A DNA stretch of 25,624 nt from DATKDP01 sp035546335 (GTDB lineage: Bacteria > Acidobacteriota > Thermoanaerobaculia > Gp7-AA8): contig DATKDP010000082.1 in the NCBI GenBank assembly GCA_035546335.1, forward strand, positions 1 to 25,624. Direction: 5' to 3'. Under the pieces are notes generated by a model. That model saw only the letters and a list, made by a program, of their open reading frames with translations. It ran no database searches and was not told the DNA's origin. Shown piece by piece: positions 16,601 through 24,282 of the stretch. Made by a program: the position numbers and the translations under genes. How positions within the stretch are numbered: the first letter of the stretch is position 1; every line of letters starts with the position of its first letter.

Positions 16601-17093
16601 CATTCCATCCTGCGAGATCGTCTTCGAGAATCTGCATGCCGTGAAGCGCGGGCAGCAAAAGATGGCTTCGTCGCATGGCGGCAGCGGTCTCGAAGGGCCC
16701 GGTCGCCACGGTGCGGTTGTGAATCGACGTGATCGAGCCGTTGGGATCGAAGCTCACCGTCACCTCGCCGCCGATCACATCGAGATCGACGACGTGCTGG
16801 CGAAACCGAAGATGGGTGCCGCTCAGCGATTCCTTCCGATCGATCAGGCGGAGCTCGGGCCGGGCTCCGAGAAAGAGCTCGTCCGCCGCGAGCTCGAAGA
16901 GCAGTCGCGCGGCTTCTTCCGGAGGAAGATCGAGCTGCAGCGACAGAGCGTGCGCGTCGCCGAGCCGGCCGTCGGGGGTGGTGATACGATGCGCGCGCCC
17001 GAGCTCGCGCCGCAACTCCCCCTTCGCCGCGGCCTCCGATGCCTCGAGGCCGCTGCCGAGCGCGAGTCCCAGGAGCAGGAAGAGGGTCCGCAT
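13665..17093 (-). CDS. Secreted M36 (fungalysin-like) metalloprotease with P-domain and duplicated C-terminal module
   Basis: 1142 residues from the ATG at 17093, chosen because the signal peptide MRTLFLLLGLALGSGLEA starts there (the frame extends 14 residues further up). An N-terminal propeptide of about 200 residues resembles FTP/PepSY. The catalytic domain (about 205-560) carries zinc motif HEYGH (His361, Glu362, His365) and the third-ligand region GEAFGDYWA (Glu389). A P-type beta domain follows (about 570-695: RVERVLVRVDIEHPFRGDL, GTWSLQVIDVNRND). Two tandem copies of a ~215-residue beta module end the protein, each with GT[YF]GQFI in the middle and finishing SVIDNR[ST]GDPIYV. Probably secreted and self-processed; the C-terminal modules may bind the cell surface or polymer. 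Stop lies 14 bases from a family C hairpin. Confidence 0.93.
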   Translation of the reverse strand: MRTLFLLLGLALGSGLEASEAAAKGELRRELGRAHRITTPDGRLGDAHALSLQLDLPPEEAARLLFELAADELFLGARPELRLIDRKESLSGTHLRFRQHVVDLDVIGGEVTVSFDPNGSITSIHNRTVATGPFETAAAMRRSHLLLPALHGMQILEDDLAGWNDGGTLRVVRRVVARSTPLEPLLFLIDASSGELLETIPLFFNAAARVFMTNPVERLNDPSLRDHNDSASAVPPEAYTDVVLPDLDGSGRLAGPHVEIVDVDSPSTTPVDTRESMLFDRSHKGFEEVMAYFHLDRSQRYLQSLGYTGVRRIIDRPIRVDAHAVNGADNSFFVPTGFGVGALYFGDGGVDDAEDPDIILHEYGHAILESIAPSTFGGSVSSESRALGEAFGDYWAFSASYAGNLVSGRDPFCIGDWDARCGEGPSTACGYPAGADCLRRVDSPKTMNDYIVSQQAGTEHKNGEIYSTALREIFVTLAGSHGVEEGRRRTDRLVLESAFGAPPSPRFVTIARRMIEADRLLHGGQNAATLCGAFSARAILPLSECSSRPAGDLTLFQSGDRDLAIPDANSSGITSHRVVTDPRRVERVLVRVDIEHPFRGDLRLILFAPDGRSVVLQQPNNGPGRDLRVTYGLDAVPAQPLTELEGTIAAGTWSLQVIDVNRNDVGRLVSWDLLLGLEGDEPFGKRAVSSSERIVIPVVARVAGAERTDFVSDVRLASIAGAPAAMTLFFTPSGSDGRDDFGALRIVIDPGQTIELDDVVGRHFRTGGAGTLQIEGEVGRLVATSRTYNRVAEGTYGQFIPAAEPTALIARGGDRLVIPQLRSDAGFRSNIGFAEVEGGGGTVRVEIFDGDGALVSTREVEVPPFGHLQFPLVTGGDLVAARAEVAVVSGEARIAAYGSVIDNRSGDPIYVGAVPRPATERVVRIPAVARGPGEHETQWRSELWLTNASDETVSCEIVLHSDGGEVVGSAAFDLQGGEIRVIGDVLRDLFGLETAAGSIEARVAAGILVTSRSWTPGASGTFGQFIAARDREESIGQGDAAAIATQVESSGEFRTNVGAAETAGNEAVVRVRLFAAGGALLLEKLFPLGPHGRFQTGLVHQGAPLFRGGRIEIDVVSGPGRILGYASVIDNRTGDPIYVPAK

Positions 17094-17192
17094 CGGTTTG
17101 GAAGAGCCGAACGGACACAACCGGCCGTCCGTCACGATTATTCATGACCGAGCGCGATCACTATCAGACCCTACGCTGCATTGGACCGCCCC

Positions 17193-17224
17193 GGGGAGAG
17201 CGGGCGTCCCGCGCCCGCCCCTGT
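17193..17224 (+). repeat. Family B GC-rich hairpin
   Basis: Copy of GGGGAGAGCGGGCGTCCC plus GCGCCCGCCCCTGT. Unlike the others it is not behind a stop codon; it lies 100 bases upstream of the protease start, in the 440-base divergent gap 17094-17533. No gene lies in the gap, which is filled by this element, the family A copy and the upstream region of the kinase gene. Confidence 0.85.
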
Positions 17225-17279
17225 CTCACTCCATCACACTGTCACCCAGCAAGGGCCGTTCATCGAGAACATGGGCCGT

Positions 17280-17421
17280 GCCGTCATCCTGAACGCGGCG
17301 TGTCGTCATCCTGAACGCGGGGGGCGGGTGGGCGTGAGTGAAGGATCTGCGATCGGCAACTGTGTAAGAGCGCAGATCCTTCACTCACTCCCACCCATCC
17401 CGCCTCGCTCAGGATGACGGC
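17280..17421. repeat. Family A long inverted repeat, copy 3, with duplicated left end
   Basis: Same palindrome as 5378-5496 and 11403-11521. The left terminus occurs twice in tandem: GCCGTCATCCTGAACGCGGCG at 17280 and GTCGTCATCCTGAACGCGG at 17302. The inner arms AAGGATCTGCG and CGCAGATCCTT flank ATCGGCAACTGTGTAAGAG. The right end is GAGGATGACGGC-like (CTCAGGATGACGGC), followed by AAAGTTTGCG, the same flank as copy 1. It lies about 110 bases upstream of the kinase start. Confidence 0.82.
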
Positions 17422-17533
17422 AAAGTTTGCGCAGTCAACACGCGGTCCTGGACTGGTGTTAGACTGAATTCCACGAAGTCACTCTCTGATCCATACATAC
17501 AAACCCTCATGCGTTGGAGGATCGTCCAGATCC

Positions 17534-20200
17534 ATGCTTTCAGCAGGCGATCGCCTTGGCCCTTATGAAATCGTCGCGCGCATCGGCGCGGGCGGGATGG
17601 GAGAGGTGTGGCAGGCCACCGACACTCGGCTCGACCGCAGCGTCGCCATCAAGATCCTTCCCGCCGAGCTCGCGCAGAACCCGCAGCTGAAGGCTCGCTT
17701 CGAGCGGGAAGCGAAGACGATCTCCCAGCTCAACCATCCCCACATCTGCACCCTCCACGACGTCGGTGAGGAAACCCTCGAGGGCGGAGGCACGCGAGCC
17801 GACTCATCCGGTTCGTCGACGGTCTCCTATCTCGTGATGGAGCTGATCGACGGCGAAACGCTGGCCGACCGGCTGGCGCGCGGGCCGCTTTCGCTCCCCG
17901 AGGTGCTGCGCTACGGCGTGGAGATGGCGGAAGCACTCGACAAGGCGCATCGCGCCGGAATCGTCCATCGCGATCTCAAGCCCGGCAACATCATGCTGAC
18001 CAGAACCGGCTCGAAGCTGCTCGACTTCGGCCTGGCGAAGAGTGCAGTCCTCGAGATCAGTACGGACGGACTGACGCAACAGAAGCCGCTCACCCAGGAA
18101 GGGACGATCCTCGGAACGTTCCAGTACATGGCGCCCGAGCAGCTCGAAGGGATCGAGGCCGACGCGCGCTCCGACATCTTTGCCTTCGGCGCCGTTCTCT
18201 ACGAAATGGCCACCGGCAAACGCGCCTTCGAGGGAAAGACGAAGACATCGCTCATCGCGGCGATCGTCGACCGTGATCCGGTCCCGATCTCTCAGCTTCA
18301 GCCGCTCACGCCTCCGACCCTTGAGCACGTCATCAGCCGGTGCATCGAGAAGGACCCGGAGGATCGCTGGCAGAGTGCGCGCGACATCGCCGAGGAGCTG
18401 AAGTGGATCGCAAGCGCCGGCTCCCAGGTGGGAGTCGCCGCACCGCTCGCTGTCCGGCGACGGACGAGGGAACGGCTCGCGTGGTCGCTGAATCTCGTCA
18501 CGGCGCTCGTCGTCCTCGCGGCGACGACGATGTTCTTCATGACGCGAAAGCCGGTCGAGCCGACCATCGTCTCCTCGATTCTCCCGCCTGCCGGGATGCG
18601 AATCGTGTTGAACGGTGGGGCGGCGATCTCTCCCGACGGACGGTTCATCGTGGCCGTCCTCGAAGACGCCCGGTCGAGCCGCGGCCTCTGGATGAGACCA
18701 CTCCACGATGCGGAGTATCGCCTGCTCCCCGGAACGGAAGATGCCTCTTATCCTTTCTGGTCACCGGACTCGCGACAGATCGGCTTCTTTGCAACCGGCA
18801 GGCTGAAGACGGTCGACGCCATGGGCGGTCCTGTTCAGTCGGTCTGCGACGCAGCAGCCGGGCGCGGCGGCACCTGGAGTCCCGACGGAACGATCGTCTT
18901 CACCGCCTCGGTCAACGGAATCCTCATGAAGGTGCCTGCCACCGGCGGCGAACCGACTCCGGCCACCGAGTTTCAGAAGGGAGAGACGAGCCACCGCTGG
19001 CCGTCGTTCCTCCCTGACGGGCAGCACTTCGTCTATCTGGCAATGGGAGACAATCCCTCGATCGTCCGCGGGTCGCTCGATTCGACCAGCGACCACCACC
19101 AGGTTCTGAGAGCGAATTCGTCCGCCCTCTACTCGCGTACAGGGCATCTTCTCTACTCGCGTGAGTCGTCTGTGATCGCCGTGCCATTCAACCCCGGAAA
19201 GGGAATCACGACGGGAGACCCGATCGTCGTCGTGGCCGAGGGCGTCGCCTTCACCGACCGATTCACGAGCGTCTTCTCGGTCTCCAATGACGGAGCGCTC
19301 GTCTATCTGCGCGGGGCCGGCTTCCGGTTGTCACAGCTCGTCTGGGTCGACCGCTCGGGGAGGGATCAGGGAACGATTGCGCCACCGGGACTCTTCTTCT
19401 CGCCGCGGATCTCGCACGATCAGCGGAGAGTGGCCGTCGACCTCTCGAATGTCGCCGATGGGCAGGGAGACATCTGGATCTGGGATCTGCAGCGGGGAGT
19501 TTCGTCGCGACTCACGTACGATCCGGCGAACGAGTCGGTTCCTTTGTGGTCTGCGGATGAGAAACAGATCATCTATCATGGGGTGTCCTCGGGAACATCG
19601 AATCTCTATCGCGTCCCCTCAGGAGGAACGGGCGTTGCTGAAGAGCTGGTCCAGGACGACCAGGAGAAACGCCCGACGGATATCTCGCCCGACGGGCGGT
19701 GGCTCGCATTCAATTCGGACGGCGGATCGGGGAGCTCGACCGACATCTGGATCTACTCGTTCGACGAGAAGAAAGCGACTCCCTGGCTGAAGACGCCATT
19801 CACCGAATCGGCGGCTCAGTTCTCCCCCGACGGGAAATGGATCGCCTACCAGTCCGACGAATCGGGCCGGAGCGAGATCTACGTTCGCGCGTTTCCCGAT
19901 TCGGAGGAGAAGTGGCTCATCTCGAGCGGCGGGGGCTCGATGCCGGCATGGCGCGGAGATGGGCGGGAGATCTACTACATCTCCGCCGACCGGACGATGA
20001 TGGCCGTTCCCGTCACGCTCGGCGACAAACGTCTCGACGCGGGCGCATCGGTCGCCCTGTTCGACGCCAGCGTGCGCATGCATGTGATTCGCCAGTACGA
20101 CGTCGTGCCGGACGGATCTCGATTCCTGCTCAACCGGCAGGCGGACGACGGCCCGGGCGAGCCCATCACCCTCCTGCAGAACTGGGCGAAGAGCAAGTAG
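17534..20200 (+). CDS. Membrane Ser/Thr protein kinase with periplasmic beta-propeller (PknB-type, TolB/PD40-like)
   Basis: 888 residues. The kinase domain (about 11-292) is complete: glycine loop GAGGMGEV (18-25), Lys40 in VAIK, catalytic HRDLKPGN (145-152), DFG (164-166), and APEQLEG (200-206) after the activation segment. One membrane helix (about 316-336) leads to an external ~550-residue beta-propeller with repeated SPDG/SPDS-type PD40 motifs (SPDGRFIV, WSPDSRQIGF, FSPDGKWIAYQSDES). Such kinases are numerous in Acidobacteriota and are thought to sense external ligands, though their targets are mostly unknown. GGAGG stands 13 bases before the ATG, rather far, but no closer start exists. 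Family B hairpin sequence begins at the base after the stop. Confidence 0.95.
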   Translation: MLSAGDRLGPYEIVARIGAGGMGEVWQATDTRLDRSVAIKILPAELAQNPQLKARFEREAKTISQLNHPHICTLHDVGEETLEGGGTRADSSGSSTVSYLVMELIDGETLADRLARGPLSLPEVLRYGVEMAEALDKAHRAGIVHRDLKPGNIMLTRTGSKLLDFGLAKSAVLEISTDGLTQQKPLTQEGTILGTFQYMAPEQLEGIEADARSDIFAFGAVLYEMATGKRAFEGKTKTSLIAAIVDRDPVPISQLQPLTPPTLEHVISRCIEKDPEDRWQSARDIAEELKWIASAGSQVGVAAPLAVRRRTRERLAWSLNLVTALVVLAATTMFFMTRKPVEPTIVSSILPPAGMRIVLNGGAAISPDGRFIVAVLEDARSSRGLWMRPLHDAEYRLLPGTEDASYPFWSPDSRQIGFFATGRLKTVDAMGGPVQSVCDAAAGRGGTWSPDGTIVFTASVNGILMKVPATGGEPTPATEFQKGETSHRWPSFLPDGQHFVYLAMGDNPSIVRGSLDSTSDHHQVLRANSSALYSRTGHLLYSRESSVIAVPFNPGKGITTGDPIVVVAEGVAFTDRFTSVFSVSNDGALVYLRGAGFRLSQLVWVDRSGRDQGTIAPPGLFFSPRISHDQRRVAVDLSNVADGQGDIWIWDLQRGVSSRLTYDPANESVPLWSADEKQIIYHGVSSGTSNLYRVPSGGTGVAEELVQDDQEKRPTDISPDGRWLAFNSDGGSGSSTDIWIYSFDEKKATPWLKTPFTESAAQFSPDGKWIAYQSDESGRSEIYVRAFPDSEEKWLISSGGGSMPAWRGDGREIYYISADRTMMAVPVTLGDKRLDAGASVALFDASVRMHVIRQYDVVPDGSRFLLNRQADDGPGEPITLLQNWAKSK

Positions 20201-20282
20201 CGGGCGGGCGTCCCGCGCTTGTCCGATCTTCGACCCGGCGACGGACGCAGGGGGAGAGCGGGCGTCCCGCGCCCGCCCCTGT
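20201..20282 (+). repeat. Family B hairpins, truncated and full copy, after kinase stop
   Basis: A shortened copy (CGGGCGGGCGTCCCGCGCTT, 20201-20220) directly abuts the kinase TAG. It is followed by a decayed family C piece (GTCCGATCTTCGACCCGGCGACGGACGC, 20221-20248) and then a full family B copy (20251-20282). Three families are therefore represented in 82 bases. The remainder of the gap to 20469 holds no gene; a GGAGG at 20459-20463 serves the next start. Confidence 0.82.
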
Positions 20283-20469
20283 TTCGTCGCGCGACGCCGT
20301 GGCCAAGCGACGACCCCTTCAGGCTCTGATGCTCGATGCAGCTGGCGCGACGGATCGGATCCTGGTTTGGTTGCCAGTAGCGCATGCAGGACCGATGTTG
20401 TTCCCTGTCCAGAGCGTTTATGCGAGTGATCTCAATCGCGATTCTCTGTTCGCTCGAAGGAGGAAGACC

Positions 20470-21369
20470 ATGCGAACGATGACCCTGGCGGCTTTCGTGG
20501 TGTGTTTCGTCACCGGACTCGCGGCGCAAAGCACCGCGCCCGCGGAGCTCAAGTGGCACAAGGATGTAAAGCCTCGCGTGGAGGAAGCGGTGAAACTGGC
20601 TGCGACCGACCCGATCTCCTCGTACCTGTTGTTCAAGAACGTGCTGGAGCGAGGAGGGAGAAAGCCCAACGCGGCTCAGGCTGCATGGCTGGACACGCAA
20701 ATGACGCCCCTTCAGCCACGCGCATTGGAGATTCTGCAGCGGGAGTACGACTCTGCCGCGAAGGAAGGGGACGCGCGGCGGGCTCTCCTCGTGCTGTCGA
20801 TCGCGGAATCCGTTGCCGCAGACGCTCTCCGGAGAGAGCCACCGTTCGAAGAGTTGCGCAAGACGGCGATCGCGGGGGAAGGGGCGGCGGCGATCTGGGC
20901 GATCCACGACCTGCAGGCGACGACCTCGAAGGGTTACAGTGAGAGCGGCGGAATGGCGTTCTCCGTGATCGTTCCTTCAGGCCACAATGTGCTGCGCGTG
21001 AAGGCGCGCGTGGAGAACGTCAGCTCAGGCAGCGACGCGGAGTATTTGTCGTGGGGATTGGGCTCGCTCAAGCGGGTCATGAGCGCAATCTACGCGACGA
21101 GCGAACCGCACCGATGGATCGACGAGGACCTGATCTGGCTGGTCGATCCGTCCGGAAAGTTGATCGCGTGTTCCGCCATCGCCGACGGCTCCGATCTCGC
21201 CACGATCAAAATGCGAACCCGCAGCGACAAGCTGGTCTACCCGCCGCGCGCGGTCAAGCGCGGCGAGAGCATCCAGCTCGACGCCGTATTCGTCGTCCCG
21301 CAACAGACGCGCGAGTACCGCCTGTACGTCTCCGGTGCTCCGCCGGTCCTGATCAATCTGGCGCCGTGA
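20470..21369 (+). CDS. Exported protein of unknown function
   Basis: 299 residues from the ATG at 20470, preceded by a good Shine-Dalgarno (AGGAGG, seven bases away). The frame is open further upstream but that part overlaps the kinase gene in another frame and is repeat DNA. Signal peptide at 1-20 (MTLAAFVVCFVTGLAAQ). The N-terminal half (about 25-150) is helical and alanine-rich. The second half (about 160-299) is a beta domain (AFSVIVPSGHNVLRVKARVENV, IQLDAVFVVPQQTREYRLYV) suggestive of an Ig-like fold. No enzyme motif is seen and the family is not recognised. It lies between two Ser/Thr kinase genes on the same strand, so a shared signalling or envelope role is conceivable but unproven. 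Confidence 0.82.
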   Translation: MRTMTLAAFVVCFVTGLAAQSTAPAELKWHKDVKPRVEEAVKLAATDPISSYLLFKNVLERGGRKPNAAQAAWLDTQMTPLQPRALEILQREYDSAAKEGDARRALLVLSIAESVAADALRREPPFEELRKTAIAGEGAAAIWAIHDLQATTSKGYSESGGMAFSVIVPSGHNVLRVKARVENVSSGSDAEYLSWGLGSLKRVMSAIYATSEPHRWIDEDLIWLVDPSGKLIACSAIADGSDLATIKMRTRSDKLVYPPRAVKRGESIQLDAVFVVPQQTREYRLYVSGAPPVLINLAP

Positions 21370-21558
21370 CAGCAGCGGCGGCGATCTTCGACGAAGGCGG
21401 TCAACTCGCGATCACAGCTGACTTCAGGGGAAGTCGACAGCCTCCATCCGGGGCGACGGCCCGTGTTCGCGGGCGCGCGATCGTTCGCAACTTTGCAGAC
21501 CTGGTAACGGGACGGACGAGCGGCGCGAGACGCCCGCCTGTTATCATCTGAGCTTCCC
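21370..21558. other. Intergenic gap with decayed family B sequence
   Basis: No gene. At 21520-21545 the sequence CGAGCGGCGCGAGACGCCCGCCTGT looks like a degenerate family B copy in reverse orientation, just before the second kinase start. No ribosome-binding site or promoter of the kinase gene is obvious. Confidence 0.5.
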
Positions 21559-24087
21559 ATGTCTGCGCAACCGCCTACCGACGAGCCGATCGCTCATGGC
21601 AGACCGGAAGAAACGCCTACCGTCATCGCCGGTGAGCGCCCCGCGCACCCTTTGCAGTTCACACCCGGACAGATTCTCGGCGGTCGATATCGGATCGTTT
21701 CGCTCATCGGGCGTGGCGGCATGGGAGACGTCTACCGCGCCGACGACCTCAGAATCGGCCACAGCGTGGCGCTGAAATTTCTCTCCCGTCGCGAGCACGC
21801 ACATCGTCTGTACGACGAGGTCCGGGTCGGTCGCGAGATCTCCCATCCGAATCTCTGCCGCCTCTACGACGCAGCGGAAGTCGACGGGCAGCTCTTCATC
21901 ACCATGGAGCTCATCGACGGCGAAGACCTCGCCTCGCTTCTTCGCCGTGTCGGCCGGCTTCCGCCGGAAAAAGCGCTCGCCGTCTCGCGCGACATCTGCG
22001 CCGGCGTTGCCGCCGCACACGAGAAAGGAATCGTACATCGCGATCTCAAACCGGCGAATGTGATGATCGACGGGCGCGGTCGCGCGCGCGTCACCGACTT
22101 CGGCCTGGCCGTCGCCGAAGAGCGGGTCTCCGACAGGTCCGGAACACCGGCCTATATGGCACCCGAACAACTGGAGGGAGCTCCGGCATCCGTGGCCAGC
22201 GACGTCTATGCTCTCGGCCTCGTTCTCTACGAGATCTTCACCGGACGCCGCGCCTTCGAGTCGACCTCGATGCATGACCTCCTCATGCGCCAGCAGGCGG
22301 TCGATCTTCCCCGCCCCTCCTCGGTTACACGCGACGTACCGGCAGCGGTCGAGAGTCTCATCCTCCGCTGTCTCGAGCCCGATCCGCAGGCCCGCCCCCG
22401 CTCGGTGGGCGAGATCCTGCGCGAGCTGCCGGGCGGCGATCCGCTGGCGGCGGCAATCGCGGCCGGCGAAACTCCGACACCGGGCATGGTCGCCGCGGCG
22501 GCGAAGACCGGCGATCTTCCTGCGCACATCGCCTGGGTCATGTTCTCGATCGCAGTTGCAGGATTGATCGCCACGGCCGTCATCTCACCACGAACCCTAC
22601 TCAACCGCGTCGCGGACATGAAGGCTCCCGATGTCCTGCGCGAGCGCGCCCGCGACGTCCTCTTCCGAGCGGGGCTGACCGAGCGGCCGGCTGATTCGGA
22701 TCTGTTCGTCGCGCTCGAACCGTTCACCGGACGCCTGACGGCCGTCTATCGACAAGCGCGCTGGCCGATGCGACCACGCAATCCCGACGGCAGGCTTCTG
22801 GCCTTCGATCCTCCTCTCGATCAGGGTATGGCCAACGTGCATCTCGACGGCGATGGCCGGCTGCGCCGCTTCATCATCGCCCCTCCGGTGATCGACAAGT
22901 CGGGCGCTGCCCCGGCACCGGCGTGGGAGCCATTCATCTCCGCGGCCGGATACGACCCGCGATCTCTCTCTCCAACGAATCCCGAATGGGCGGCTGCCGT
23001 CGTCGTTCCGGGCCGCTCTGCCTCCTCCTTCGTCGATTCGGACAGCAAGGCTGCCTGGCTGACGAAAGACGGCAACCGCATCGAGGCTGCGTCCTATCGC
23101 GGGCGCCCGGTCTTTTTCTCCGTCATCACGCCGGAGGTGGCCCGGGTCGCCGCAGCACCCGCCGGCGGACCGCAGGTTCTGCCGGAGCGCCTTGCCTTCG
23201 GGATGTTCGTCTTCTTCATGATCGCCATCCCGATCGCGGGACTCCTCCTGGCCCGGGTCAATCTGCGACGAGGTCAGGGCGATCGCACCGGTGCATTTCG
23301 GACGGCGATGTTCTTTCTCTTCGTCGCTCTCGCGGGACTCGTATTCCGCGCACACCATCCGATGCGATTCGTCGATGAATGGATGATCATTTCGTGGCAC
23401 GCGGCGCAGGCGGCATTCTGGGCGCTGATGACGGCCACGATGTACATCGCCATCGAGCCGTACGTTCGAAAGCGATGGCCTTCGATGCTGATCTCCTGGA
23501 CGCGACTCCTCTCCGGCCGATCTACGGATCCAATGGTGGGACGCGACGTGCTGCTCGGTGCGGCGGGAGCGGCGATCTCCATCCTCCTGTGGCAGGCAAC
23601 CCACCTCGTCATCGGGCAGACCGCCTTCTTCACCACTCCGTCAACGCTCGGGCCCCCGCGCTTCGTCGTCGCCGCCGTGGCCTGGACGCTGGCCGAGGCC
23701 GTGCTGCGGGGCGTGGGACTGGTGATCCTGCTGGTGGTCCTGCGCGCGGTGATCTCGAGCGACTCGGCGGCCAGTGTCCTGTCGGCATTGTTCATCGCGA
23801 CGATGACCATCGACGATACCTACGGCCCGCTCTGGCTTCGCGCGCTCTATGCCGTGAGCGCCTCACTGCTCGCCGTGATTCTGGCGCGCCACTGCGGTCT
23901 GCTCGCGGTGATCTCCTACGCGTTTTTCGTGCTGATTCAGCAGCGCCTCCCCTTGACCCTCGACGGTGATGCGTGGTTCTTCGGCCGCTCGGCGGTCGTC
24001 ATGCTCCTTCTGATCGCGGCGATCGCCTGCGCATTCCGAGTTTCGGTCGGAGCGAAACGATGGCTGCCGCGATTCGCATTCGAATGA
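21559..24087 (+). CDS. Ser/Thr protein kinase fused to a polytopic membrane domain
   Basis: 842 residues. A ~40-residue disordered N-terminus precedes a complete PknB-type kinase (about 44-295): GRGGMGDVY (51-59), Lys73 in VALK, HRDLKPAN (160-167), DFG (180-182), APEQLEG. A first membrane helix lies at about 325-345 (MFSIAVAGLIATAVI), then a ~200-residue extracytoplasmic segment (DSDLFVALEPFTG... ending about 545). A C-terminal block of roughly eight to nine hydrophobic helices follows (from LAFGMFVFFMIAIPIAGLLL to VVMLLLIAAIACAF). The membrane block carries IAIEPYVRKRWP between helices and no channel or transporter motif I recognise. Probably an envelope signal receptor-kinase. The ATG at 21559 has no clear Shine-Dalgarno. 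Confidence 0.93.
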   Translation: MSAQPPTDEPIAHGRPEETPTVIAGERPAHPLQFTPGQILGGRYRIVSLIGRGGMGDVYRADDLRIGHSVALKFLSRREHAHRLYDEVRVGREISHPNLCRLYDAAEVDGQLFITMELIDGEDLASLLRRVGRLPPEKALAVSRDICAGVAAAHEKGIVHRDLKPANVMIDGRGRARVTDFGLAVAEERVSDRSGTPAYMAPEQLEGAPASVASDVYALGLVLYEIFTGRRAFESTSMHDLLMRQQAVDLPRPSSVTRDVPAAVESLILRCLEPDPQARPRSVGEILRELPGGDPLAAAIAAGETPTPGMVAAAAKTGDLPAHIAWVMFSIAVAGLIATAVISPRTLLNRVADMKAPDVLRERARDVLFRAGLTERPADSDLFVALEPFTGRLTAVYRQARWPMRPRNPDGRLLAFDPPLDQGMANVHLDGDGRLRRFIIAPPVIDKSGAAPAPAWEPFISAAGYDPRSLSPTNPEWAAAVVVPGRSASSFVDSDSKAAWLTKDGNRIEAASYRGRPVFFSVITPEVARVAAAPAGGPQVLPERLAFGMFVFFMIAIPIAGLLLARVNLRRGQGDRTGAFRTAMFFLFVALAGLVFRAHHPMRFVDEWMIISWHAAQAAFWALMTATMYIAIEPYVRKRWPSMLISWTRLLSGRSTDPMVGRDVLLGAAGAAISILLWQATHLVIGQTAFFTTPSTLGPPRFVVAAVAWTLAEAVLRGVGLVILLVVLRAVISSDSAASVLSALFIATMTIDDTYGPLWLRALYAVSASLLAVILARHCGLLAVISYAFFVLIQQRLPLTLDGDAWFFGRSAVVMLLLIAAIACAFRVSVGAKRWLPRFAFE

Positions 24088-24090
24088 CGT

Positions 24091-24138
24091 GCGGCACCGT
24101 CACCGCTGCGGACTCGTCGTTCGGTGACATCGTGCCGC
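24091..24138 (+). terminator. Nested stem-loop after the second kinase
   Basis: Outer stem GCGGCAC (24091-24097) with GTGCCGC (24132-24138) and inner stem GTCACCG (24099-24105) with CGGTGAC (24122-24128), starting three bases after the kinase stop. Position suggests a 3' end or transcript-stabilising structure. There is no T-run after it, so intrinsic termination is doubtful. Confidence 0.45.
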
Positions 24139-24163
24139 GACGATCCAGGGACGTCCTCGGGAC

Positions 24164-24238
24164 GCCGTCATACCGAGCGGGCGGGTGGGTGGGAAGGCGA
24201 GGGATCTCGAAGCGGGTCCAATCGATCGTGTGGACGGC
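24164..24238 (-). repeat. Mosaic fragment: family A end joined to family B tail
   Basis: A left end like family A (GCCGTCATACCGAGCGGGCG) runs directly into the family B tail in reverse orientation (GGTGGGAAGGCGAGGGATCT, GAAGCGGGTCCAATCGATCG, TGTGGACGGC), matching 6588-6655. The GC hairpin itself is missing. This is the last copy before the lower-GC right end of the window. Confidence 0.75.
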
Positions 24239-24282
24239 GCATGGTCGGTGAGGCGGCCGGTTGCTATAGTGTGGTGGTGACT

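Noticed and set aside
15306..17147. 613-residue plus-strand open frame
   Set aside because: Antisense to the M36 protease, whose zinc motif, signal peptide and domain order are clear on the minus strand.
19699..20469. Long upstream extension of the exported protein gene starting at 20470
   Set aside because: The extension overlaps the kinase gene in another frame and crosses repeat DNA; a signal peptide and AGGAGG mark the start at 20470.
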